A stretch of DNA of 64,000 nucleotides from Sporosarcina luteola (GCF_023715245.1 NZ_JAMBNV010000001.1:2232001-2296000); one strand, 5' to 3'. Positions 1-9,328 are shown, numbered from the stretch's first letter. The notes: generated by a model not told the origin, from the sequence alone. A program made the numbers and translations.

Positions 1-587
1 ATAAGGGGGAATGATGTTGCGATTCCAAATACGGCGGGAAGTACAAACCCATACGAGGTTGACGAAACGATTGGCATGAGCCAAACGAAAAACAGAACAA
101 ACATTGTCGGGCAAAATGCAAGTGAAAAACTTGCACCTAGAAGGAAAGAGCCAATCTTCCCTTTTCGCATTCGTACCGGTATATGTATAGTCATCCGTTG
201 AAAGACTCTCAGTTTCAAAACTCCCAATAGTACAAGCCCAGTAACAACAATGAGAGGGCCTATCACTTTACGGAAAAGCGGAAAGTACTCGGTCATCTTT
301 GATTCGAATGTTTGACCGAACATCCATGCCAAAAGGCCAAATGCGCTGAATACGACAACCTTTCCTGCAATGAAAGCAAAAATTTCGAGCCAATCTGTCT
401 TGAATTGAATCGTCCGATTGCCGTAAAGAGTGATGGCGCTCATATTCCCTGTCAATTGACAGGGGGCAACAGCGCCAACTACTCCTAACAGTAATGCAAC
501 CATGAGTGGGAAATCTGCATACGCATTAATTAGGCCCGTGACAGGCTCCGTGATTATTTGACTGATTTTCGACAAAAATCCATACAT
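1..587 (-). CDS. CcdA/DsbD-like transmembrane protein, 3' end outside window
   Basis: Open reading frame entering from the left edge, so the C-terminus is missing; 195 codons are visible. The start ATG at 587 follows the ribosome site AGGATTGGTG and lies 15 nt after the preceding lipoprotein gene, so the two are co-transcribed. The protein has several hydrophobic helices and two proline/cysteine motifs, GAVAPCQLTGN near residue 40 and FCPTMFVLF near residue 160, as in the CcdA/DsbD family of membrane thiol-electron carriers. By family it would move reducing equivalents across the membrane to extracytoplasmic thiols or metal-handling proteins. The nearby ResA-like protein fits that role. Substrate and exact subfamily are not determinable. 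Confidence 0.75.
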   Translation of the reverse strand, partial: MYGFLSKISQIITEPVTGLINAYADFPLMVALLLGVVGAVAPCQLTGNMSAITLYGNRTIQFKTDWLEIFAFIAGKVVVFSAFGLLAWMFGQTFESKMTEYFPLFRKVIGPLIVVTGLVLLGVLKLRVFQRMTIHIPVRMRKGKIGSFLLGASFSLAFCPTMFVLFFVWLMPIVSSTSYGFVLPAVFGIATSFPL

Positions 588-602
588 TGAAAATCACCAA
601 TC

Positions 603-1529
603 CTACTTTAATTTTAGTAACTCTCCATTTTTAGCAAGGGTTTCCCAATTTACTCCTCTGTCTGTTGTCCTATAAATATCATTAGTAAAAGTGGCAATTA
701 CAATCTCCCGTTGATCATCTGGATTAACCGCTATATATACGATTGGTTCAATTTCGTCTGGAAGCGGAATTTCCACTTCCTCTTTTCCATCTGATACAAA
801 CGAGCTGAGCTTCACAATGTCATTCTCGTAGCTGGCATACAATCCTCCTGTTTCAGTCAACATCACAAATGTAACCACGCCCACCTCATTTAGAGGGGCA
901 AAGCTTTCACCAAAGTCCTGTGAGAAAAACAATCCATCTTTACTCCCGATTGTAATTATTTCTTCGCGGGAAGGATGTGCTGCTAAATTCGAGATATACT
1001 CGGAATCGAAACCATTCATTGAAGCTTGCTTCCATGAACCTCCCTCATCGAGTGAATAATGAAGACCCGCCGGCATATCTTTTGTCGGCATTTCATTCAA
1101 TGCATAGATGGCATTTGACTCATATCCGACTGCCATATAGTGAAAATCGATTTCACCGTAAAATGCCAATTTTTCAAAGCTCGCACCACGATCTGTACTT
1201 TTCACAAGTCCAAGTGGATTTTTAAGTTTTGAATTTGGTTCCGGATGTCCGCTTGAAAAGAAACCTTCACGTACTGCTTGGAAACCCATATAATCATGCT
1301 TTTCACTATTCGCTTCTTTCCAACCATCTTCACCATAAGCATAAAGCCCTTCATGTGTTGAAATGACCACTTCAGGACCTCCATTTATATAACCTAGACC
1401 ATGTAGATGATCAATTTTACTGTTTTTCAATTCCTCAAACGCGAAGGTATCATCCTTAGTCGCATTACATGCAGACAAAAGCGTGATGATGCCCGCAATG
1501 CCAATATATTTCGCTATTTTTTTCATCAT
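603..1529 (-). CDS. F510_1955-type Asp-box (BNR-like) lipoprotein
   Basis: 308-residue secreted lipoprotein. The frame opens further upstream, but AAAGGAG sits 6 nt before the ATG at 1529, which decides the start. A signal peptide ends in the lipobox LLSAC, so the mature protein is lipid-anchored outside the membrane. Four Asp-box motifs of the S/T-x-D-x-G-x-x-F/W type are visible (STDRGASF, SLDEGGSW, SQDFGESF, TTDRGVNW), indicating a beta-propeller fold like sialidase/sortilin-type proteins. Databases name this family F510_1955 glycosylhydrolase, but I see no evidence for enzymatic activity. It lies 11 nt after the response regulator and 15 nt before the CcdA-like gene, so it is probably the output of this two-component operon. 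Confidence 0.8.
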   Translation of the reverse strand: MMKKIAKYIGIAGIITLLSACNATKDDTFAFEELKNSKIDHLHGLGYINGGPEVVISTHEGLYAYGEDGWKEANSEKHDYMGFQAVREGFFSSGHPEPNSKLKNPLGLVKSTDRGASFEKLAFYGEIDFHYMAVGYESNAIYALNEMPTKDMPAGLHYSLDEGGSWKQASMNGFDSEYISNLAAHPSREEIITIGSKDGLFFSQDFGESFAPLNEVGVVTFVMLTETGGLYASYENDIVKLSSFVSDGKEEVEIPLPDEIEPIVYIAVNPDDQREIVIATFTNDIYRTTDRGVNWETLAKNGELLKLK

Positions 1530-1540
1530 TTCAATCTCCT

Positions 1541-2218
1541 TTAGTTCCACTTATATCCAATTCCCCACACCGTTAATAAGAAGTCATTGATAGGGAATCC
1601 CGCAGCTTTTAATTTCTCCCTTAAATTACGGATATGCGAGTCCACTGTTCGAATATCTGTGAATGTGTTATAGTCCCAAGCGGTACGTAAAAGCTGTTCC
1701 CTAGTAAATGTCCTTTTCGGATGAGTGATTAACGCCTCAATTATATAAAATTCCTTTAAGGTCAATTGCACTTCCAAGTTATTATAATGTAATGAATAAG
1801 AATCCCGATTCAACGTGAAATCCCCATACACAGTATTGCTTCTATCGTCAGTTTCGCTTGCAGTGCGGCGTAATAATGCATTCACTCTTGCCACAAGTTC
1901 CCGCTCATCAAACGGCTTCGTGATATAATCATCAGCCCCGAATTCAAGGCCTTTTACAATATCTGCTTTGTCTGTCCTCGCTGTAAGCATAATAACCGGA
2001 ATGGTTGATAGTTCCCGTATATTCTTGCACACTTCCCAACCATCCAAATCGGGCATCATCACATCCAATAGAACGATATCGACCTTTTCATCCCTTACTA
2101 TTTCCAACCCTTTTTTCCCGGTATCCGCTTTTATACAGTCGAAACCATGGGGTTCCAAAAACAATTCAAGTAAATCGAGCATTCTATGCTCGTCGTCTAT
2201 AAGTAAGATCGTCTGCAT
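1541..2218 (-). CDS. OmpR/PhoB-family response regulator
   Basis: 225 residues. The receiver domain (residues 3-115) has the acidic pair DD at 8-9, the phosphoacceptor Asp52 in VLLDVMMPDLDGWE and the conserved Lys in ITKPFDERELVARV. The C-terminal winged helix (about 130-225) carries the OmpR-type recognition region DIRTVDSHIRNLREKL and ends GIGYKWN. It lies 20 nt downstream of the sensor kinase and 11 nt upstream of the lipoprotein gene, so all are one transcription unit. By family it binds DNA when phosphorylated and activates transcription, probably of its own operon or of resA across the divergent promoter region. The signal is unknown. Confidence 0.92.
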   Translation of the reverse strand: MQTILLIDDEHRMLDLLELFLEPHGFDCIKADTGKKGLEIVRDEKVDIVLLDVMMPDLDGWEVCKNIRELSTIPVIMLTARTDKADIVKGLEFGADDYITKPFDERELVARVNALLRRTASETDDRSNTVYGDFTLNRDSYSLHYNNLEVQLTLKEFYIIEALITHPKRTFTREQLLRTAWDYNTFTDIRTVDSHIRNLREKLKAAGFPINDFLLTVWGIGYKWN

Positions 2219-2238
2219 CTTATCAACTCCTTACCGGT

Positions 2239-3600
2239 TTAAATCTTTATTGTAAATCTACTCCCTTTTCCAAACTCACTTTTCACTTCTATCGAGCCTC
2301 CATGCGCTTCTACCAACTCCTTCACAATGGCAAGTCCAAGACCAGATCCCCCAAACGTTCTAGAGCGGGATTTTTCAACTCTAAAAAGCTTTTCAAAAAT
2401 CATATCGATTTGCTCTTCCGGTATTCCAATTCCTTCATCTGCGATTGAAATGACAGTTTGATTTTGTACTTTGGAAATTTCAAATCTCACAGTTGTGTTT
2501 TCATTTGAATACTTTAATGCATTATCTAATAGATTCAGTACAACCTGTTCAAGTCGCACTGGATCAGCATGAATCGAAAAATCATCCTTGCATATCAAAT
2601 TCAGATTTACATTCTTTAGAGCAAATGAAGGTTCGACAAGTCGATAGATATCTTTTGCAAACTTTTCGGATGAAGTATTCTCCTTAGTTACAACGAATGC
2701 CCTTTCATCCATTTTCGCCAAATCCATTAAGTTTTTCACAAGATCCTTCATGCGATTGGATTCTTCAGCAATAATCATTAGATAGCTATTTCTTTCCTCT
2801 TCGGTTAAATCATGTCGCATAGCAACTTTCAAATAGCCAATCAAATAGGTTAACGGAGTACTTAGTTCGTGTGAGATGGATGCAAGAAATTCATTCCGTT
2901 CCTTTTTCATTTTCTCCAAATCGTTGGCCAGCTTCCGAATCGCAATCGATAATTCACCAAGCTCGTCATTACCTCCTATAGGAAGGCTTACATCGAATTT
3001 CCCTTCGCTTAACTTTTCAGTTGCTTCTTTCATACGAATCAAAGGCCGAGTAAGAAATTTGGATAAAATTGTGTATATGACAAACAGGATGACGATAATC
3101 GCTCCCCCTGCCAAACCGAAATGGAAATTTAATTTTTGCACTAACCGTTCAATTGGTTCGCTACTTTGAAACATTAAAACATATCCCGAATTATTCTCAT
3201 CAATCTTATATGGATGAGCGCTAATGATATAAGGTGAATCTTTCCAATCCTGTTTAATGATTCGATCATTCTGATTCGCGGAGTCTTGTAAAAATTCTAA
3301 CGAAGGCAGGAGATTTTCCAATTTCGTATCAGAACTTCGGATTATTTCACCGCTCTTTCCGGTTATGACAACTCCTCTATCCCCTTCTATTTCCATTAAC
3401 ACGATATGCGTTATCGTCTCATCCGAATAATAGTCGATTAAGACATTTCGGTGGTTCGAACCACTTGCCAACAGGCGTGAGTATTCTTCATCCACTCTTG
3501 TATGAACGATATTTTGGTGCAAATACATCATTAGCACCGATTCAAGGACAAGGAAAGAAATAATAAAATAAGCGGCAAGCTTTTTGGATATCTTATTCAT
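2239..3600 (-). CDS. Membrane sensor histidine kinase with HAMP domain
   Basis: 453 residues when started at MNKISKKLAAYF (3600), which follows an AGGAGA-type ribosome site; an ATG 24 nt upstream is less well placed. Two membrane helices (about 10-30 and 165-185) bracket an extracytoplasmic sensing domain. A HAMP linker follows, then the HisKA box FLASISHELSTPLTYLIGYL with the phosphorylated His. The HATPase domain has the N box EQVVLNLLDNALKYS, the G1 box DEGIGIPEEQ and the G2 box GGSGLGLAIV. This is an EnvZ/PhoR-class kinase that would phosphorylate the adjacent regulator. The extracytoplasmic domain has no recognisable ligand motif; metal or thiol stress is only a guess from the neighbours. 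Confidence 0.92.
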   Translation of the reverse strand: MNKISKKLAAYFIISFLVLESVLMMYLHQNIVHTRVDEEYSRLLASGSNHRNVLIDYYSDETITHIVLMEIEGDRGVVITGKSGEIIRSSDTKLENLLPSLEFLQDSANQNDRIIKQDWKDSPYIISAHPYKIDENNSGYVLMFQSSEPIERLVQKLNFHFGLAGGAIIVILFVIYTILSKFLTRPLIRMKEATEKLSEGKFDVSLPIGGNDELGELSIAIRKLANDLEKMKKERNEFLASISHELSTPLTYLIGYLKVAMRHDLTEEERNSYLMIIAEESNRMKDLVKNLMDLAKMDERAFVVTKENTSSEKFAKDIYRLVEPSFALKNVNLNLICKDDFSIHADPVRLEQVVLNLLDNALKYSNENTTVRFEISKVQNQTVISIADEGIGIPEEQIDMIFEKLFRVEKSRSRTFGGSGLGLAIVKELVEAHGGSIEVKSEFGKGSRFTIKI

Positions 3601-3809
3601 CCTTGTTAATTCTCCTCTCCTCATGAAATTAGTATAGAAAACAATTGTGAAAAAGATATGCAGAAGACGATAGTATCAGTGAATTTGTACGAATTCATGA
3701 CTTCTTTGTGTCTGCACACTTTCTTCAAAGTTCTTTAGTATAGTAGTCATCATAAAGAAATCCCATCAAAAAATCCCTATTTTGTAGACATTGAAAGGAG
3801 CATTCATCA
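3601..3809. promoter_or_regulatory. Divergent promoter region between sensor kinase and resA
   Basis: About 210 bp separates the leftward kinase operon from the rightward resA gene and must contain both promoters. The ribosome site GAAAGGAG at 3793-3800 serves the TTG start of resA. No clear operator palindrome is visible. Confidence 0.45.
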
Positions 3810-4346
3810 TTGAGTAACAAAAAAAGAAATCGTTTTATTTTCAGGGTAATTACATTGACACTTCTGGCCGCAGCCATTGTCTTTACTATCTACTCAAATT
3901 TCGCAAAAGAGAAATTTGATGTGTTAAAGGTGGGGGATTATGCCCCGGATTTTGCGCTAGTAGATTTAGATGGAATTGAACACCAGTTATCGGAGTATAG
4001 AGGACAAGGAGTCTTTTTAAACTTTTGGGGAACTTGGTGTGCTCCATGTAAAAAGGAAATGCCTGCAATGGGGCGACAATACGAGGTATATAAAGACCAA
4101 GGAGTACAAATATTAGCCGTCAATATCGCTGAATCGGATTTTAAAGTTCGTACGTTTGCTGAACAATATGGCATGACATTCCCAACTTTAATCGATAAAA
4201 CGAAAAGCGTTATGCAAGCATATAACGTCAAGCCGTTGCCTACTACTTTACTGATTAACCCTGAAGGTAAGATTGTAAGAATTATTACAGGGGAAATGTC
4301 GGAAAGTGATATTAAAGGATATATGGAAGAGATCAAGCCTAATTGA
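3810..4346 (+). CDS. resA: ResA-like membrane-anchored thiol-disulfide oxidoreductase
   Basis: 178 residues starting at a TTG codon 9 nt after GAAAGGAG. An N-terminal signal anchor (about residues 10-28) is followed by a thioredoxin-fold domain with the active site WCAPCKKE and the cis-proline region PLPTTLLINPEGK. Length and motifs match Bacillus ResA, which keeps apocytochrome c haem-binding cysteines reduced outside the membrane, taking electrons from CcdA. The CcdA-like gene in the opposite operon is a plausible electron donor. The product may serve metal or oxidative-stress repair here rather than cytochrome c maturation, since no cytochrome genes are visible. Confidence 0.85.
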   Translation: MSNKKRNRFIFRVITLTLLAAAIVFTIYSNFAKEKFDVLKVGDYAPDFALVDLDGIEHQLSEYRGQGVFLNFWGTWCAPCKKEMPAMGRQYEVYKDQGVQILAVNIAESDFKVRTFAEQYGMTFPTLIDKTKSVMQAYNVKPLPTTLLINPEGKIVRIITGEMSESDIKGYMEEIKPN

Positions 4347-4524
4347 TTAACTAGTTGATCGTAATTAAAAATAGCAAAGAAAGCCACACCTGAATTCACA
4401 TCAACTTTAATCTGTATAAATAAAGGCTTGTTTGTACCTCGTTCTTTAATTTCCATCGTCAATAAAGTATCGTTGTTTTGCAAACATACATACTTCGAAC
4501 TCCTTTGTTATAATTGTTCAATAT

Positions 4525-4563
4525 AAAAGGATAGCCATGGTGTGAATCCACAGCTATCCTTTT
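4525..4563. terminator. Bidirectional intrinsic terminator after arsC
   Basis: Inverted arms AAAAGGATAGC (4525-4535) and GCTATCCTTTT (4553-4563) form an 11-bp perfect stem with A/T runs on both sides. It sits immediately after the arsC stop codon, and also faces resA. The 4347-4524 stretch before it holds no convincing gene. Confidence 0.8.
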
Positions 4564-4565
4564 AT

Positions 4566-4985
4566 TTATTCACCAGTTTTAGCGAAATGTTCAATCCGAG
4601 CGCCAATTTCATCGCGTACACGCTGGAAGAACGCCCATTTTTCTTCATCCGTTCCTTCTGCTTTCGCAGGGTCATCAAATCCCCAATGTGCACGTTTTAC
4701 ATGTGGGGGTGTCATCGGACACTTATCAGCAGCATCTCCGCAAAGCGTAACGACGAAATCTGCATTATTCAGGATTTGTGGATCGATAATATCCGAAGTT
4801 TGTTTTGAAATGTCGACGCCAGCCTCATTCATGGCTTTAATAGCATTCGGATTGACTCCGTGTGCTTCAATTCCTGCACTGAGAACTTGCCATTCTTCAC
4901 CAAGATACTTTTTGCCCCATCCCTCGGCCATTTGGCTACGGCATGAGTTACCTGTACATAAGAAATAAAGTGTTTTTTTCGACAT
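4566..4985 (-). CDS. arsC: Arsenate reductase, thioredoxin-coupled type
   Basis: 139 residues, full length for the low-molecular-weight phosphatase-like ArsC of Staphylococcus pI258 and Bacillus. The P-loop [13 protein letters not shown] contains the nucleophilic Cys10. The second and third redox cysteines lie in [15 protein letters not shown]. The enzyme reduces arsenate to arsenite in the cytosol, with disulfide relay through the three cysteines to thioredoxin; ArsB then exports the arsenite. It is the last gene of the arsRBC operon, 23 nt after arsB. Confidence 0.95.
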   Translation of the reverse strand: MSKKTLYFLCTGNSCRSQMAEGWGKKYLGEEWQVLSAGIEAHGVNPNAIKAMNEAGVDISKQTSDIIDPQILNNADFVVTLCGDAADKCPMTPPHVKRAHWGFDDPAKAEGTDEEKWAFFQRVRDEIGARIEHFAKTGE

Positions 4986-5008
4986 AATGAAAATCCCCTT
5001 TTAGTGTA

Positions 5009-6307
5009 TTAGTGTATAATCGATAGCCATAGATACAGGCCAATTAGAGTAATTAAGAGTGTAGGAATTGTTAAGATAATACCGGTTTTAAAATAAGTAC
5101 CCCAAGATATTTTTACACCTTTTTGGGATAGGACATGTAGCCACAATAAAGTCGCCAATGAACCGATGGGTGTAATTTTCGGACCTAAATCTGAACCGAT
5201 GACATTCGCATAAATTAAAGCTTCGCGAATCGTCCCTGTAGTATTCGTATCTGCAATGGCTAGGGCATTGATCATTACAGTTGGCATATTATTCATGATA
5301 GACGATAAAATTGCCGCAATAAAGCCCATGGAAATAGTACCTATAAACAAGCCTTGATCTGCTGCCACTTGAATAAGATCACCTAGCACACTTGTCAGAC
5401 CAACATTCCGCAATCCATAAACGACTACGTACATCCCAACTGAGAAGAATACGATGGACCAAGGTGCTCCTTTTAGTACTTGTTTCGTGTGAACAGCTGG
5501 GCTTCTTTGTCCCATAATCATAAAGAATATAGCCATGACTCCAGCAACGATTGATACAGGAAGCCCCGTAATTCCACTTGTAAAATACCCAATAAGCAAA
5601 ATACCTAATACGACCCAGGAAAGCCGAAACATCTTACTATCTTTTACTGCATCCTTCGGTTCTTTTAAATCAGACACTTTATAGTCTTTCGGGATATCCT
5701 TACGGAAGAATAAAAACAGCACTAAAATACTCGCAACTAAGGCAAATAAATTGGGAACTATCATCCGGGATGCATACTCGACAAATCCGATGCCGAAAAA
5801 GTCTGCTGAAACAATATTGACCAAGTTACTCACAACTAATGGCAACGAAGTCGTATCAGCAATAAAACCACTGGCAATGATGAATGGAAAGATCATCTTT
5901 TCACTGAATTTCAAATTTCGTACCATCGCAAGCACAATTGGAGTTAAAATAAGTGCAGCCCCATCGTTTGCGAACAAGGCAGCAACGATCGCCCCAAGAA
6001 TACTGACATAAACAAACATGCGAATACCGCTACCTTTGGCTAATCTCGCCATATGTAACGCAGACCACTCGAAGAAACCGATTTCGTCCAAGATTAATGA
6101 GATGATAATGATGGCGACGAATGCAAGCGTAGCATTCCAAACAATTCCCGTTACATCAATAACATCATTAAAATCAACTACTCCTACTAACAAAGCGATG
6201 ATCGCACCAATACAGGCAGACCATCCGATCGATAAATTTCTAGGCTGCCAAATCACAAAAATAAGTGTGATTATAAAAATCAATGACGCGATAATAACTG
6301 AACCCAA
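5009..6307 (-). CDS. arsB: Arsenite efflux permease ArsB
   Basis: 432 residues, about 11-12 hydrophobic helices, the usual ArsB length. Conserved segments include [49 protein letters not shown] and the [23 protein letters not shown] region typical of the family. It exports arsenite and antimonite as a secondary transporter driven by the proton gradient; no arsA ATPase is present. It starts 15 nt after arsR and precedes arsC. Confidence 0.95.
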   Translation of the reverse strand: MGSVIIASLIFIITLIFVIWQPRNLSIGWSACIGAIIALLVGVVDFNDVIDVTGIVWNATLAFVAIIIISLILDEIGFFEWSALHMARLAKGSGIRMFVYVSILGAIVAALFANDGAALILTPIVLAMVRNLKFSEKMIFPFIIASGFIADTTSLPLVVSNLVNIVSADFFGIGFVEYASRMIVPNLFALVASILVLFLFFRKDIPKDYKVSDLKEPKDAVKDSKMFRLSWVVLGILLIGYFTSGITGLPVSIVAGVMAIFFMIMGQRSPAVHTKQVLKGAPWSIVFFSVGMYVVVYGLRNVGLTSVLGDLIQVAADQGLFIGTISMGFIAAILSSIMNNMPTVMINALAIADTNTTGTIREALIYANVIGSDLGPKITPIGSLATLLWLHVLSQKGVKISWGTYFKTGIILTIPTLLITLIGLYLWLSIIH

Positions 6308-6322
6308 CGTACCTTCTCCTCC

Positions 6323-6670
6323 TTATTGACAACAAACACGAAGTCCTTGTGCTTCCAGATCAGCGATTGATGCATTCTGCTCCGGAAGATGCTCAAGTAT
6401 GCTTTGAATAAACGGAAAATCTTCATGACTTTCATTTATCGAAAAGAAAACCCATTGTCCTCTGCGTTCTTCTTTAACTAATTCAATATCCCTTAGTTTC
6501 CGCAAGTGTTGGCTGATTGCCGGCTGACTCATTTTAAAAATCTCGACAAATTCGCATACACAGCATTCATGTGACTGGAGTAATTTCATCATCGTCAAAC
6601 GTGTCCGATCTCCAAGCAGTTTTAAAAGCTGTGATGCTCGCTGCATATCAATCGTTACATCCGTATTCAT
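6323..6670 (-). CDS. arsR: Arsenical resistance repressor ArsR
   Basis: 115 residues with the ArsR/SmtB winged helix. The metal-sensing motif ECCVCEFVEIF is at the start of the DNA-recognition helix region SQPAISQHLRKLRDIELV. Binding of arsenite to the cysteines releases the protein from DNA. It is the first gene of the operon and faces an operator palindrome 28 nt upstream of its start. A further Cys pair lies at the C-terminus (RVCCQ), as in several Bacillus homologues. Confidence 0.94.
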   Translation of the reverse strand: MNTDVTIDMQRASQLLKLLGDRTRLTMMKLLQSHECCVCEFVEIFKMSQPAISQHLRKLRDIELVKEERRGQWVFFSINESHEDFPFIQSILEHLPEQNASIADLEAQGLRVCCQ

Positions 6671-6697
6671 ATGCGATCTCCACCTTTCCGCAATTAT

Positions 6698-6719
6698 TAT
6701 ATAATCATATGCTTATATA
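6698..6719. promoter_or_regulatory. ArsR operator palindrome
   Basis: A 22-bp dyad with 20 of 22 symmetric positions: left arm TATATAATCAT and right arm ATGCTTATATA. It lies directly upstream of arsR and overlaps a TATA-rich promoter. This is the expected place and size for ArsR autorepression. Confidence 0.75.
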
Positions 6720-6769
6720 AGCAAGTGGATGTTTTTTTGAACTAGAGAAATTAAATAAGGTGCTTTGTT

Positions 6770-6792
6770 CTAAACAATTCCACATTGTTTAG
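6770..6792. repeat. Perfect 9-bp inverted repeat
   Basis: CTAAACAAT (6770-6778) and ATTGTTTAG (6784-6792) flank a 5-nt loop. It has no U-tract, so it is not an obvious terminator. Role unknown. Confidence 0.4.
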
Positions 6793-6950
6793 GATTGCCG
6801 CTAATTTCCCCTTGATTGATTTGTCTTTTATAAGAATTTCTGATGACATTATCTACCATTCCTTAATAGCAAAAGATTTTACAATCAACCGTTCTATACT
6901 CATTCAACATAATTCATAATCTCTATCAACCTCAAAGTCACACTTTCTTT

Positions 6951-7133
6951 TTATCTCCACTTATAACCGATACTGTTAACAATAGGAGTACCAGCTGTCC
7001 TGAATTTCTCCCTCAAATTCCGTATATGTGAATCTACTGTTCGAATGTCAGCCTCAGCATTATACTCGCAAGCTACCATAAAATGTTGTTCCCGTGTATA
7101 CATTGGCCGTATTAAATCAGATATACTATAGCT
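6951..7133 (-). pseudogene. C-terminal remnant of an OmpR-family response regulator
   Basis: About 60 codons read in frame to a TAA at 6951. They include YTREQ, DIRTVDSHIRNLREKFRTAG and the ending SIGYKWR. This is the winged-helix end of a response regulator, closely similar to the one at 1541-2218, with part of the final hairpin missing. The receiver domain and start are absent, so it is a relic. It shows that a second copy of the two-component cluster once lay here and was truncated by rearrangement. Confidence 0.8.
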
Positions 7134-7155
7134 AAAATGACTTAAAGGAACTATT

Positions 7156-7716
7156 ATGGATCAATTATTTTTAGATATTGTACAAAATGAAAGACCTTTC
7201 GCATGGCTTTATCAATTTTTTTTGATGGTACTCGTTTCAATGATTCCCTTTGCGCCAATTCCGGTACTAGCTGCATACATTGCAAGTAAACATGCGTTTT
7301 TTCCTGGTCTGGCAATTAACATGCTCGGAACAACGCTAGGGGCCTTCCTTTTATTTCTCTTAAGTAAAAGCTTACTGCGCCAAGTCGCACTAAAATATTT
7401 AACAAAGAGGCAGTATTTAACGAAATACCTTGCTCTAATTGAAAAAAACGGATTTTTAGCTGTACTGCTCGGTCGCATCATTCCAATTTTACCTTCTGCG
7501 GGCATTAATTTAATTGCAGGTATATCTAATGTAAATCTTGGTGCCTTTATCGCTGCAACATTTTTAGGCAAGCTACCAATCATACTATCCTTTTCACTTG
7601 CAGGTCATCAAATAGCAGCAGGCAATTGGGATACTGTATTTATTGTTGCTCTCTTTGTACTCGCACTATTTTTATTCGGGAAAAAATTGAAGCGAAAGTG
7701 GAGCCAAAAAACCTAG
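7156..7716 (+). CDS. VTT-domain (TVP38/TMEM64/DedA-like) membrane protein
   Basis: 186 residues with an AAAGGAACTATT ribosome site before the ATG. Four to five hydrophobic segments flank the VTT core. The core has the loop GRIIPILPSAGINLIAGISNVNLGAFIAATFLGKLP, whose G-x-x-P pattern is typical of the VTT (SNARE-associated) family. Members act in the cytoplasmic membrane as lipid scramblases or flippases and are linked to metal tolerance and envelope integrity in some bacteria. It is a lone rightward gene next to the ars operon; specific function is not known. Confidence 0.75.
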   Translation: MDQLFLDIVQNERPFAWLYQFFLMVLVSMIPFAPIPVLAAYIASKHAFFPGLAINMLGTTLGAFLLFLLSKSLLRQVALKYLTKRQYLTKYLALIEKNGFLAVLLGRIIPILPSAGINLIAGISNVNLGAFIAATFLGKLPIILSFSLAGHQIAAGNWDTVFIVALFVLALFLFGKKLKRKWSQKT

Positions 7717-8082
7717 TCAACAAAAAATAAGGACTACTCCTTCTTTGAACAAATTGTTTAATGATTTGGGTTTTACATAACATTGCTCACTACATTCCCC
7801 CTGGCTTAAGATGTATTTCATTGATTCAACTTAATAAAGCTGAAAATAGATACTCGACTAAAAAGTATAGTTCGTAATTGTACACATTAACGAACACTGT
7901 GTTTGATATGAAATGCATTATTAAAATCAGTTCGTAAATATATAAAAACACTTTTCGAACGTTCACTCGGTTATTTGCGCCTTTCTGAACGGTATTGTTA
8001 ACTATAGGAAAACAACTCAAAATGCAAAAGCTCCTAATCGCGCATTTTATGACTATCCACACTCATTATTTTTAGGCATAAA
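7717..8082. other. Non-coding gap, no supported gene
   Basis: About 365 bp of AT-rich sequence. A 78-codon leftward frame exists but has no ribosome site and poor composition. I see nothing else I can support, apart from the terminator that begins at 8083. Confidence 0.4.
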
Positions 8083-8106
8083 AAAAGCATCTTTTCAGAT
8101 GCTTTT
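8083..8106 (-). terminator. Intrinsic terminator overlapping the end of the SEC-C gene
   Basis: Arms AAAAGCATCT and AGATGCTTTT with a 4-nt loop, followed in the leftward direction by a U-run. The stop codon of the SEC-C gene lies inside the stem. Confidence 0.75.
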
Positions 8107-9213
8107 AGTAAATAAGTTGAATTTAAAATAGTTTTGTTCTAACTCTAATTTAAACTTTTCTAAAATATCTAAAGACGAAGCAAAGCTTCTTAATAAAGAT
8201 TCCTCCTCCTTTTCAGTCATCGCCTCTACTAGCTCGGGACTAAAAAATACGTTTTCTGTATATTCTATAATTAAGAAATTCAAATGACTCACAAGTTCTT
8301 CATTAGTCAATGACTCTAATTGATCAAAATAATCTTTATAAACACTTTCATCTTCTACCAGATACGAGATAATGATGTTAGTTCCACTTTCAATTGGATA
8401 TACATTTACATATATCGAAGGCATTTTATCGACACTTTTATCGAAATATATATCATTTATTTGCTTTCCCTTATAATCATATTGCACAGTAAACGCAGAA
8501 CTTGTAGCAAACCCAATTTCAAAGTCTAATTTTCTATATACAGTTCTCAAACCGTTGAAATTCCTATCCAAATAATCTTTCTTAAAAGAATTATAGTCCT
8601 TGGAATAGTCTTCAAAGTCCAGTAAAGCAGTTCTATAAAAGTTTACTGACATCGGGTCTAGTGTAGCGCTTGGAAAACTTTTGAAGTTATCACGTAATTG
8701 ATTGAGCACACGAATTTTTCGGTGGTATTCAAGAGTAAGAGACCTGAATGCGAATAAGTAATTTTCTATTGGTTCTTGTGAGTAGTCTTTAAGTTCAATA
8801 GGTTTAAAAATTTCAGTGTCATGATAATCACAAAAACCAAAAAATTTACTGGCTTTATTCCTACTAATTTTTTTCAAAATGGGATATGGACCGCTTTTTG
8901 TCAGCTTACTTCCTATATGGTAGAGATGGCCGTCTTTACTTATTCGGTTTAAAACCCTATTATTTTGAATTGAATGGGCGCCTTTTATTAATGGTTTACA
9001 TTTCTCTTTATCAAAACCGAAACAAACCTCAAAATCAGCATCTTCCCACCTTTGCTGTGCCATGTGGTTAAGACGGTCATCTGAGTGACTTAATTCTTCG
9101 CGCTTTTTATGCATTTCTTCTCTCGCTCTTTGATAACAACAAAACTTATACTTCTTATCTGAACCACATGGACATCGTTCATACGGGTCTATTTTTAATT
9201 CCAATTTGCTCAC
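8095..9213 (-). CDS. SEC-C motif protein with a second Cys/His cluster
   Basis: 372 residues. The N-terminus has the SEC-C zinc motif ERCPCGSDKKYKFCC (CxC-x8-CC). Residues about 60-140 hold another cysteine/histidine cluster: CFGFDKEKCKPLIKGAHSIQ, then L..ISKDGH and FGFCDYHD. The spacing resembles a treble-clef/HNH-type zinc site, but a catalytic role is unproven. The rest is helical with no family I recognise. It is monocistronic with its own terminator and lies beside the recombinase genes, so an accessory or defence function is possible. Confidence 0.7.
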   Translation of the reverse strand: MSKLELKIDPYERCPCGSDKKYKFCCYQRAREEMHKKREELSHSDDRLNHMAQQRWEDADFEVCFGFDKEKCKPLIKGAHSIQNNRVLNRISKDGHLYHIGSKLTKSGPYPILKKISRNKASKFFGFCDYHDTEIFKPIELKDYSQEPIENYLFAFRSLTLEYHRKIRVLNQLRDNFKSFPSATLDPMSVNFYRTALLDFEDYSKDYNSFKKDYLDRNFNGLRTVYRKLDFEIGFATSSAFTVQYDYKGKQINDIYFDKSVDKMPSIYVNVYPIESGTNIIISYLVEDESVYKDYFDQLESLTNEELVSHLNFLIIEYTENVFFSPELVEAMTEKEEESLLRSFASSLDILEKFKLELEQNYFKFNLFTKSI

Positions 9214-9328
9214 CTCTCATTGACAAAGTTCGTCATAAAAGGTAAAAATCCTTTTTTATTACTTCAAAACTAACTCTAATATTGATCTAATATTGATTTA
9301 AGTTTATTCCTATTATTATAGGCGATTT

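Noticed and set aside
3938-4483. 181-codon leftward frame opposite resA
   Set aside because: Its main part is the antisense shadow of resA. The beginning (MEIKERGTNKPLFIQIKVD) looks protein-like and could be a decayed small gene downstream of arsC, but it has no clean start or end of its own.
7826-8062. 78-codon leftward frame
   Set aside because: No ribosome site, unusual composition and no similarity to known proteins.
9260-9300. Direct repeat CTAATATTGAT
   Set aside because: Only two short AT-rich copies; not distinguishable from chance.
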